Below, piece by piece: positions 12,445-22,900 of a DNA stretch of 64,000 bases (the first letter of the stretch is position 1; every line of letters begins with the position of its first letter). The DNA lies in the NCBI RefSeq assembly GCF_019649055.1, contig NW_026570232.1, positions 496,001-560,000 of the forward strand, in the 5' to 3' direction. Source of the DNA: Paramacrobiotus metropolitanus. Its lineage: Eukaryota > Tardigrada > Eutardigrada > Parachela > Macrobiotidae. Below the pieces are notes generated by a model, which was not told where the DNA came from, did no database searches, and saw only the letters and a program-made list of their open reading frames with translations. Position numbers and translations under genes: made by a program.

Positions 12445-14448
12445 ATTTGAAAGTGATCTTTAATTTTATTAAGAAAAAAATAAAAAAGCTAAATAAACGG
12501 AAAGTCAGTTTTGATATTTTAAATAGCTTACGCTTTACTAAAATACATAGACTGCAGATACTAAATGCATGATTGAAGGTGAGTGCATATAATATATTAA
12601 TGGAGCAAAATAGTCGTGCGAACGGAACACCTACGAAAGAACACTTTGCTGTCGTTTCGTCAAAAATACGAGCATCATCTTGATCGATTACCTATCAATA
12701 ACAATATTATGTCCCAAAATGTCTTTGCGATACGGTACACCTGGCATTCTTTGCAGCAGCCGTGGTGTCTCGATACCGACTGTTGTCGGTCCCCGATTGC
12801 GCTTTGGCTATAGTCAAACAGATAAAGTTACATGCGAACTATCTGTACAGTATATGTACATATGCTATTCAATGCCGGCTTTGGGTGTTGTCCTGAATGT
12901 CTTAATAATATTTTGTAATGCTCTTGGTGTTTCATGATTTATAAATGGGCAAGGTGGGTGTAAACGAAGCATTTCCGGTTCAGAAGCATGCATCGACATC
13001 CGCGCAGTGGAATAATTATACCAATACAATATTCATGAAAAACTGGATAACTGCTGTGGCGTCAAAACATTACCGGTAGGCATTTCTACGCAAGTTTTGT
13101 ACATAAAACTACTACCGAAAAAACGCAACGGGGCTATGAGATTAAAGCTCTCAAGGCGAATCGATGTAACACTTCACTGTTAAGATACAGAGTCAGTAAT
13201 GACCCTGATGGGCACATGCAGTGCAACACCATGCAGCACCAGCACCGTACATCTCTGCGCATTTCCGCTTACTTCAAAGTACAACTGACCGGTGTTTAGC
13301 AAAGTAGTAAAATCTTTCGATAAAATCCCATTCGCTAAACTAATAATTTTTTCGTATAAACGAAAGAATAATGGAATTGTAATGACAACTGCAATAGTTT
13401 ACTCCTGGAATACCTGAAAAAAACTTATTGGACAAACGAATACGAACTCCGATTTGGCGCAGTATTTCCGGGATTGACATAGTTCTGCGAGACGTTAAAG
13501 AAAAGGTCTCTTGTAAACTGCAACTGCAAGTTCATTCTTGAATTAAAGAAATGATAAACAGTTATTGCCGCTCGTTTCAACAATAAGGCATAATAACAAA
13601 TTATCAATGTACAGATATTGCATGCGTTCTATCTCTGAATGAATAATAATGTAGACGTCATACTGTCGGACGCCGCTAGGGCACCATAACGTTCCTGAGC
13701 GTAAATATAAGCGGTTGTACTCGATTAACTTGGACTGCTCGTTATGGTCGTCTGTCCGCATGCAGTGCCAGCTTTGTCTATATATTTTTTTCTTTTTTCT
13801 ATCATTTTATGTCACGCAAGGGTTAGAAAAAAGTCACATGGCCATTTTGCCATCCTTTTGTGTGGGATCCCGGGTACGCCAAATTGTCTCGACGGGAATA
13901 ATTCACGTAAGCTATTTTCAACGATTGAATCATGTGATAATAATCCATAATATTCATAAAATGTCAGAGGTATCCAACCGAAGCTTGCGTCATCGGGAGC
14001 GGATACCATGAGAGAATTTTCAGCAATTGAACCTGCTCGTGTATGATCAATTAAGAAATAGTTGAGAGCGTGACTTTGTCCAGTACAACTGCGCCAACCC
14101 GGCATCCAATCTCGCATCCAGGTGGAACTGTATTCAACTGCTAAAGAGATGTCTAAGTGTTACTGTTGCTGTACTGCTGACATGCACACAAAGTGCAAAA
14201 CAACAATATCGATTTTTAATGATTAAATTATTTGTTGCACATCCACAGTAAAAGTCGACCAGCAAAGATTAAGATGACCGTGAAAGCGATGGCGTGTGCG
14301 TCCCTCTTTGCAGCAGATCGATTTAGCGAATAAAGTCCGCAAGTGTGTTTAATTTTGCCTAACTGTCACTTCATCAATCCATTTAGTAAAATGGTCAAAC
14401 TGTGACTTTTCTGTTTTCTAATTAATTCAAACGAAACTAAGGGAACAA
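12445..14448. other. 2-kb head-to-head intergenic region of two receptor genes
   Basis: Lies between the starts of receptor copies 2 (leftward) and 3 (rightward), so it should contain both promoters. The only ORF of note is on the minus strand at 13812-14117, 101 codons from an ATG, with a loose internal repeat (SIAENSL and SIVENSL). I recognise no domain and no splice partners, and treat it as unsupported. Confidence 0.4.
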
Positions 14449-16390
14449 ATGGAAATGAGGCGGAGGGGCTCGTACACCGTTTATCAAATCGAAAAGCCGC
14501 CGGACCGAAACGCGAAAAGTCACAGCAATGTTAAGGTCATGGATATTCCCGCCTATTTCGAATCACTAGTGGCGTGTATGAAGTTCCTGGGATTTTTGAC
14601 ACTCGAACGGAAGAAGCATTCCCATTTGTTATCCGAGAAGATACGTGTCACAGCGCTCAAAACAGTGCGAACGATATATCTTATTTTAATGTGGGTCTGG
14701 ACAATTCTAATGAGCATCAACATTTTCTGGTTGGCGATAGCGGAAACCACCGAAGACGGAGTGAGTCCGGTGGACGGACAACACGCTAACATGATCATCA
14801 CGTTGTTAAACGAAACTCCCTACGCTTTTATCACGATCCGGAATGCTGTGATACTGAGCCTGTTTGTATCCAATGGTCCCCGCCTAATTGATGCGATTCA
14901 GTGGTGTGAAGATCTGCGTTGCAAAATCGCTTTTTTCGGTGTTAACGTCTCTATGGAAAAGTGCGCCGGTCGGCCACTGCAAGTCATCGTGGCCACTGTG
15001 ATGGTCATCGTACTGTGGGAGGTGCACGAGTGGAATGTCTGGTTTGGCACATTGGGCATAACATATTCGTGGAATTTTGCTCCCTTTCCCTTCGCACTGG
15101 TCCATTATTTCTATGCGTCATTGTGGTGGGCTTTCACGAGTCTGCCGTTTATTTTTGCTCAATTAGCACTGGCGTTCCCGGTGCTGTTTTCCCATGTGGC
15201 ACGAAAGTATATTAAATTTTTAAACCATGAACTGAAAGAGCTGGCGCTGGCCACGAGTTCCGATGTCGGACCGGAACTGCTACGCGCGGAACTCAGCCAA
15301 CGCTTAACGAAATTGCGGAAGCTGCAGTTTGAGATCAACGAACTAATCGCCAGAATCGACAAGCTGATCAGGGCGATGCTGTTATGGCAGTTCATATTTG
15401 ATGTCATTGTATTGTTTGGGTTTGTCGGCTTACTGGTTAACAGTAAAGATGTGAAGCCACCCAAAAAGACACTGGAGTGGACATTCTTCATTCCCAGTTC
15501 CATTATCTGGTTTTGCTTTTTCTTGTTCTACTTTAACATTCCTTTGATTCAAATGGCCAATGAGGTACGTTGGGAATTTCGATGTGCGAGACTGACACCA
15601 TTATTTTATTTGATTTTGGACGGCCAGCACGCTAGTGACCTTTAAACAGTTACATGGCGAATGAATTGCATTTTCAGGGCGAGAAAACCCATAATTTGGT
15701 CCATGTTTTGACCATTTCGTCTGCATGGTTACATCAGGTATGTGAATCATCCGAATTCTTTGATTTCATTAAAGCGGATGCCGACGACACATTCACTACA
15801 TGACTACATTAATTGTTCAGCCATTATGTATACAAGTACTGGTATTGTACTTCTATAAATATACATTATTCACTATATCACGCAGACTGAAGTCGTTTCC
15901 ATCTGGATGGATTTTTTATGCGTACTGATTTTAGGAGAAACACCGTGATATGCACGTTTTCCTGGAAGAAACGAAACATTCGACAACGGCGTTTACTGGT
16001 GGAAATTTTTATTACATTAATAGACACTACATTGTAACGGTAAGCGGATATCAGTCAAACATAAAATGTTATTGCAATGGATGTAGCAGGAATAATAATC
16101 GCAAGTAATTGTCCAGTCAGCAGTTCTTTTGCATAGGTATCTTTTTTGTATTTTGTACAATGGCTGTTTATAACTGCCATCTTGTAATTTTGCAGTGCTT
16201 TGCACTATTGGCCTCGGAAATTACGGTTTTGGCGGAAATTCTGGATAGATTTTATGGAACACTGGAGATAAAAACCGAGATCAAGTATTTAAGGAAGCTT
16301 ATGGAGGACAGTGCCACGATCAATAACACAACGTCCCACAGCAGCTTTGAAGTTACTAATCACCGTCCGGGTTGGACGGAAAAGGGTTAA
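14449..16390 (+). CDS. Gustatory-receptor-like seven-helix chemoreceptor, copy 3 (intact)
   Basis: The cleanest of the three receptors: 491 residues from ATG to TAA. Exons 14449-15564, 15678-15737 (60 nt), 15935-16039 (105 nt), 16196-16390, with every intron in phase 0. Visible features are a cytoplasmic-type N terminus without a signal peptide, hydrophobic helices around YLILMWVWTILMSINIFWLAI, VLWEVHEWNVWFGTLG, FIFDVIVLFGFVGLLVNS and FIPSSIIWFCFFLFYFNIP, a charged linker between helices 4 and 5, and a final helix with RHYIVT..LLASEITVLAEILDRFYG. This matches the general plan of the insect gustatory receptor family, in which the C terminus is extracellular. It is the plus-strand member of a local family of three. 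Ligand and tissue cannot be told from sequence. Confidence 0.88.
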
Positions 16391-16761
16391 TATTGCTGAG
16401 TCACTATGGTTTTATACTCGCATTTTTATACTCGCACAAAACTGCTCCAGAATAGATTTTTTCACGAAATATGTGGTAACGATTTCCGAAGAAATCGGAC
16501 ATTGCACCGTTTCCTTCCGTCGAATATTGATGCCTCTGCTACAAACCGCCTTTTTTACAGTAATAAATACTCTAATAAGTATTTTACTGGTTCGATCGTT
16601 CACTGTATAAAGCTTAGAGTAATACGCAAACATTTGATCGGTGAATAAAATACCTTGCCATTATGTTCTTTGGGGTTGTGTTTAGCAGAACACACGTGTA
16701 TGTATTATCCAACACTGGTTACGGTTATTACTGTTTAATAATGCGCGCAAAGCGTTAGCTT
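16391..16761. other. Convergent intergenic gap
   Basis: 3' UTR space of receptor copy 3 and of the lysozyme-like gene on the other strand. I see no gene here. Confidence 0.5.
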
Positions 16762-17588
16762 TTATGATGGCATTCGCGCAACATCTGCTAAGAATTTCGC
16801 TACTGTCCCAGCACCGGCTGCAGAGTTGTAACAGTTCTTCCAATACTGCGCCTGCTCCTGCAGCCCTGTAGGAATAGCTTGTAAACAAGAGGAAGGTCGG
16901 CCGGTGATGTACAGTTTGGCTCTGGCTGCCAAAGCACTTAGCGCCGGCTTTCGAAGTTCCTGCCAGGTGACCTTTGTCCAGTCCAGTCCGTATTTTTCCT
17001 TTATCTTAGCGTGCAGCTTTTTCTTGGCCGTAGGATGCGTTTGTGTATCCACAAAGCCGATGTTGTCAACCTAAAATAGAAGGGATTCTCGCACCGGAAA
17101 ATTACTGCACCGTAATTATCATACATATTCACGCAGGATTTTCTGCTGTTGTAAACGTAAAGCCAATAATGCATATATTTTTATAGGTATTAGAGGTACA
17201 CCTTTTGAATGTTTATATACACTTCCCTTAAACTAAGTATTATGTAACTATAAATGTTATTTATTCTGTTCCGGTAACAATTTAGACTTCGTGTAGAATA
17301 AAACGCCTGCGCATGCAGATTGATTCTCACCTGCCATATGCCACCGTGATAATTTGCCCGATAAGTTCCGGCGTCGTTTCCATCTTTCGATTCAACCCAT
17401 CCAATACGCCGCATCAGGTCATGGTCATCCGGAAATATTTTTGAATCGTGCAGCTTTTTTAACGCAGCTTTGACTATGGATGTTCCCTTCGCTTCCGGTG
17501 TCCATTCGTCTGCTGCTGCAGCCGCGAAAACTGCTCCGAAGCAGAAGATAGAAGCAAGAGCACCGAAAAACATGTTTCGGTGATGCAT
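16762..17588 (-). CDS. Secreted lysozyme / lytic-transglycosylase-like protein
   Basis: Two exons, 17588-17331 and 17070-16762, joined in phase 0 by a GT/AG intron; product about 188 residues. The N terminus (start at 17588 or 17573) is a clear signal peptide, MFFGALASIFCFGAVFAAAAA. The mature part has the layout of the goose-lysozyme/SLT fold: a glutamate in IGWVESKDG at the place of the catalytic Glu, a glycine-rich strand YHGGIWQVDNIGF matching the FGLMQVD-type motif, and CYNSAAGAGTVAKF matching the YNAGAGNV motif. Family members cleave the glycan chain of peptidoglycan, and secreted animal versions serve digestion or defence. This is assigned by motif order only, overall similarity is low, and activity is inferred. 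No frame break. The gene stands alone, with the receptor cluster on one side and transposon debris on the other. Confidence 0.65.
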
Positions 17589-18418
17589 TGTGCTAGTCGC
17601 AGTAACGTTGGGATCCCACACACCAGCGTTTATTCAACAGGAGACAAAACGGTACAAGTAAGCTTTACCCGTAGTACCGCAAGTACTTTGCATACCACGC
17701 GACGAAGTAAGTACCATATATATATACAAAGTATCACTTAATGTTTGTTGTTTATGCCACACCAGCGTAAACATCTGATGCGCTATTGGAACTCGTAAAT
17801 TTTGCGCTTGCATATATAGCTGCGCCAGATGAGATCGTCGGCAACCGATAAACAAACAAAGTTGCATTCCAGTTCCGGCTTTAAATTAGGCTACTGCAGA
17901 TTACAATACTACAGCTCGGAAAACATTTCGTCCTGATACAACAAATAAACTATTTTGGGCGTAAACCGCGTAATAATGTCGATCAGTGGTTGCAAAGGTT
18001 TAAACTCCATTCGCTGAAGCTGGTTTATCTAATGTCTACTTATACGAATTAAATGCGGTCATTTGCGTCATTTCTGGTGCTACGATTTAACTGTTTTTAT
18101 CACACTCCAAAATCGTTTCTGCATGAGCTATAACTAAAAACATGTACTTTGTTCAACTGAATTAAGGATCAGCTCATCCAGATGTTGTTCTTATTTTGTT
18201 CAATGAGCAGCAAAATACCGATGCGAAATTGACAGAACAGCTGAATAAACTTTGCACAGATTTGTAATAGAACATGGAATTACAAAAAGTGCCTTTACGG
18301 CCTAACCGGTAAGGTTATAAAAAGGTGCACAACATGGGTATGGGACGCTCCCACAATTCACAACACGGCGGAACGGTTATGAACGGCAGCTGGGAATGAC
18401 ATATCTGAATAGGCAAGG
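17589..18418. other. Intergenic region upstream of the lysozyme-like gene
   Basis: Should hold the promoter of the leftward lysozyme-like gene. A TATATATATA stretch around 17719-17728 is the only TATA-like sequence noted. No coding content recognised. Confidence 0.35.
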
Positions 18419-19104
18419 TTGCGGGTTGGCGTGAGCACGGAAGATAATGGGGCATGGTTGGGAGCACTTCCGGTCGCCTCACTTGGCAACCTTCTTACGA
18501 ACTACGCTGTAAGAATCGCCGTCGCTTTGGAGCACCGGTCATCACCCCACACCGCCGTGTTTGCGGTGAGAGGGCAAATGCCAGAGGCTACCATGGCTCA
18601 AGCGGCAAGAAAAGCCGCGGACGAATCCCTACAGATAAATGTCTGAACGCCATTGTAAGCGCAGCCTTTATTCACCGGTTTCGAAAGCGAATTGGAACCG
18701 GACGGTATCTTTCCTACAGACAGAAAGCGACCAGACGGTGTTTCCTTGACACCACGGGAGAGAGGTCACATGTTGAAATGGGACGCTCCTTGCGTCAACA
18801 CAATGGCCATATCGCACATCGTGATCGTAGCGACATTCGCACGAGCGGGAGCAGCAGCAGCACAGGCCGAGCAGTGCAAGATCGAGGAATATCGTATATT
18901 GGCCAGGACTACCTATTCCGTCCTCTGGGTTTTGAAACGCTCGGGCCGCCCGGACCGGAAGTTGCCCGCACGATGCAATTTGGACACGACTATAAACCGG
19001 CGGAAAACGAGCCACGGAATATCTTCGCCATCGAATCAGCATCGGAATCCGAAGAGGAAATGCGGCATCGACCAAGGGGACAGCGCCGATGGGAGCAAAT
19101 TTAG
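18419..19104 (+). mobile_element. Decayed 3' end of a non-LTR retrotransposon (LINE) ORF2
   Basis: Translated pieces from two frames follow, in order, the typical region after the reverse transcriptase of LINE ORF2 proteins: GAWLGALPVASLG and RIAVAL (frame of 18419), then CGERANARGYHGSSGKKSRGR (frame of 18454), then EPDGIF, RPDGVSL, a WD..C..T segment and ARAGAAAAQAEQCK (frame of 18692), then YLFRPLGFETLGPPGPE (frame of 18454 again). At least three frame switches occur, so this is a dead relic. No reverse transcriptase catalytic motif, poly(A) tail or target duplication was found. The lineage is not determined. Evidence is by recognition of the motif series, without alignment. Confidence 0.75.
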
Positions 19105-19992
19105 TTGATAAAATTTTCTCTGTGATTAGGCCGCCAGTTCGGTTGATGCTTAGTAACTGATTGTTCATTTGTTCTTGAAGTTACTAGTAAGTACTGTAAA
19201 ATTTTTGGTTATAAACAGCATTATACTCTTATAAGATTTCTTGAAAATATAAAAACTACAGCAGGTCCCAACTCCCAAGTGAGTCGAATTAAAAGGTTTC
19301 ATATAAAACAGTCACGTGCAAACTCCCGTAGTCTAAATCTCTAAACATAAGAATCGCTTAAAATCCTAAATTTTTGTTGTTTTTTACTGACCAAAAATAA
19401 TAAAACAACATAAAGCATGCCTTATGTAGCACGTGGTAGTTGGGTACCGTTGGTAATATGTAAGTACTTTTACCGGCTGGCCGCTGGCGTAGTGTTGCCC
19501 TGCCCTAAATGCTGTAAGTGCAGAGTGTTTTGTCCAAAAGGCCTTACCATTTCGTTGTGTTTTCTACTGTACGGCTTACCATAGCCTTGATGACGTTTGG
19601 ACTTGAAGTCGTGGATTTATTCGCTAAAGCTTCGTGGCACTTTGTCAGCCATCTCAATTGTCAGAGAAGGTTTATTTTTTTCTGGAATCGGAATTGATCG
19701 AGGACTAGTTTGTATCCGAATGCAGTAATTGTTTATAATACGACAGCTGGACTGCTTCGGTGTTTTCTGGCTCAGGTTTTGCTGCCGCTGAAGATCGTTC
19801 GGCGCACCGCGTACTGCGGCTTCTGTTTGTGCGAGGTAAGCCGTAAGCGTAAGCGATGCAAGATTTCCGCGGCATAATCAGCAGACAGCAGTCTCTTGTT
19901 TTTGAAAGTCATACCCAAGGCTTAGTATTCCCAAAAGCAACGCAGAACGTGGGATTTTTTTCATGCAAATCTTTCTTTGCAGACTGCTGACA
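19105..19992. other. Upstream region and 5' UTR intron of the kinectin-like gene
   Basis: Contains the promoter of the kinectin-like gene. A GTAAGC donor at 19837 and a TTTCTTTGCAG acceptor ending at 19981 would define a 5' UTR intron, leaving 11 bases before the ATG at 19993. Nothing else recognised. Confidence 0.4.
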
Positions 19993-22900
19993 ATGTTTGG
20001 CATCGAGATCATCGCAGCCCTGATTGGCGTCGGCGGAATTGCCGCGGCCTATTTCATTATTTCCTACAGTCTCCGCGAAAAGACTTACGAAGAGGCTCTG
20101 GCTGAGCAGCGCGGTGGTCGTGGCGATGCTGCAAAGGCGCTGAAAAAGGACAAGCTCACGAAAAAACCGAAGAAGAAGGTCACAAGCGACGGCGGGAGTA
20201 GTGACGCAGGATCTCCTGTAAAAGAGCGGAAAATCCCAACTGTAGCCAAAGAAAAGCACACAAAAGAAGCAGAAAAACCAAAAGATGGCCCGGTAGCCGC
20301 TGCACACATTCCCGAAAAAATTAAGCATCGTCCGGATGAGCTGGAAACGGTCGCTGGTGAGGGAAAAGTCAAACCAGCTGGGAAAATCCCATCTGCGCCC
20401 GCCGCCAAGAAAACGGAGAAAAAGGTAGAAAATGATCACCGCAAGCCTGATGAAACCTATGCGGAGGCCGTTAAGCTTCATGCGGATAATATACCTGTGG
20501 AGAAAAAGCAAGAACAAGTTGGAAAAGCGAAGGAGCAACAAGAGGGTGCTGTAAAGACAAAGGAGCACAAACAGGAGAGTGGTAAGAAGGAACGCGACAC
20601 TGCGACGGCGACGCAGGTTAAAAGTGCTCCTGTGGAGCATGAAGCTCCCAAGAAAACCAAGACCGAGGTACGAAGTGAGAAACCTGTGAAGCAGGACACA
20701 CGCGGAGCGCACAAGGAAGACGCCAAGAAGGCTGTTGCACCTGCTGTCAATGGACTTACTTCCGGTAAGCTGACTGTAATGATGTTGGTGTGTTGTTCAG
20801 GGAAATTTGTTTAGATGTAGATTGCGCTGATTTTTACCTTATCACGTTACTTTTTTGAAAAAAAATTTACAGTTGAAGTTAGAAATCAGTTTATGATTGA
20901 TAATGTTGTGCAGGTGCAGAGTTCAAAGGATTTTGTTCAAATTCTTATTGCGCTGATTTTCCTCTTATGCTGATTTTTGAGAAAAAATCGAAATTGAATA
21001 AATCACATTTTCAGAGAATTAATGATTTAATCAAACGGATTATCAGTGAAAAATAGATATTTTTGAAAGTTATCGATTTATTTTGGTTAAGACTTTTGCC
21101 GGTGTAGATTAGTTAGACGTATAGAGCCATGTTGTGCAAGAGCAGGATTGTACGCACTACGCACCGCATAGCGTTTAATGCCTCGAAGTTTGTGAGCGGC
21201 CGTCAATGGATTCTTCTGGAATATGTTCATCTAGTTGTACGATAGGCGACCCTGGTAAAAAAGCAGACTGATCGTTAAAAAATGTCGAGTGTCGAGCGCG
21301 ATTTGGAGTGTCGATGACGCCGACGAAGACCCAGCTAAATTTAACCTTCAAGCAACGTCATATTCTCCGCAGTCTAGTCTCGGGAATACCGTTTGTACTT
21401 CGTACGAAGACATGAATGTGTGACCTAATGATGGTTGTTTGTTGCACTTACAATTAGAATACTGATTTTGTGAAAATAGACACTTGCAATTGTTAGGTCA
21501 TACTTCAGCCAGGTTTTTTATTATCATTGTTCGATATATAATGACTCAATCCAGATTGCGAGCGTGGGTTTGATTGAGCCACTCTTAATGCCAAATATCA
21601 TTTTCCTGTCTGGATATCACTTTCATTCAGTCTTTGATGTGCACCTTCATTTTTTAGGCTCTGTGTATCAGGAGGTTTTGGGATTGTTGAATTCCATCCC
21701 ATTATCGGACGCAGAGACTCAGAAACTGTTCCAGATTTTGATTGATAAACAGAGTGAACGTCATACGGAATGGGTTCAGGTATTTGAATTTTTTAGGATT
21801 ATTAATCCTGCACCATTAATCTGTTTGTGGTTTCTTCACTTAATAATTAATAATCGAATTTTGTCGGCTTTTCTACTATGTGATCTTACTACGAGTTACA
21901 TCCGGTATGGTTGTGATGAAAGTGTTCATACTCTCTATGTACGCGCCGCTAATTTTTTGTAATGCTGTCCTAGCTGGGGAAAAGCAAACAAGTCGATCCT
22001 TCTACGATTGCAAAGCGATTAATTGCGGACAGAGAGCGAGAGCTCGTGGAAGAGAAAGAATTAAACAAAGCTTTGGCTGACCAGTTACGAGATATGAAGT
22101 ATGTTTTCCCTGCAGTGTTGCGATTATTGGTGTTTTTAATCGCCTATTGGCTTATGATCTGTTTGTTTCGAATTAGCCCAGTGATTGTTGAAATTTTGTG
22201 CAGGAACTTGTTGAATGCTGAAAAGTCGCGTCTGCGCGAAGTAAACGATGTCGCTCGTGTAACGGCAGAGCGCGTGCCGACTCTGGAAACGGAAGTGAAA
22301 AATTTGACTGGTCGATTGAAGCAAGGACAGGACAAGCACGCCGTGGAGATTACGCAGATGACTCAGAAACTCCAGGAAGCCGAATCCCGAGCGGCGATGA
22401 AAATCAAGCATTTAGAGGAGCGACTGCATGAACACAGCCAACATTCAGTGGTCCATGTCCAGTAAGTCGGTCATATAATTTTCCTTGTTTTTGGCGTGAG
22501 TGGAAGCGCCGGTTGAGCTGTTTTTAAGTGTAACGCTTTATCTCTGGAAATGCTTACTATTTTGTTTGATCCGTACTGTTATCAGTAAGGCATGCTTCTT
22601 GAAACTTTTCCGACTGCTGTTTATTAACAGATTAACTTACCTGACTTTTATTTATCAAGAAACATGTTGTAAGAAACACATTCTATGGGTTCTGGTAGGT
22701 TGATACTACTTTTTCATCAATCGTGAGTTTTTCGGTTTGTAGAAACGGAAACGGGGAATTGCGAGGTGAACTGGAAACCCTGCGCGCTGAACGCGACCGT
22801 CTGCTGCAGGAGGTGAACCATAATCGCAGTCAAACCCAACATCTTGAACAGCAGATTAAAGATCTACAACACGAAAAAGAACAAATTCAGTCGGTATGTC

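Noticed and set aside
13812-14117. 101-codon minus-strand ORF in the receptor intergenic region
   Set aside because: No domain, no splice partners and a length possible by chance.
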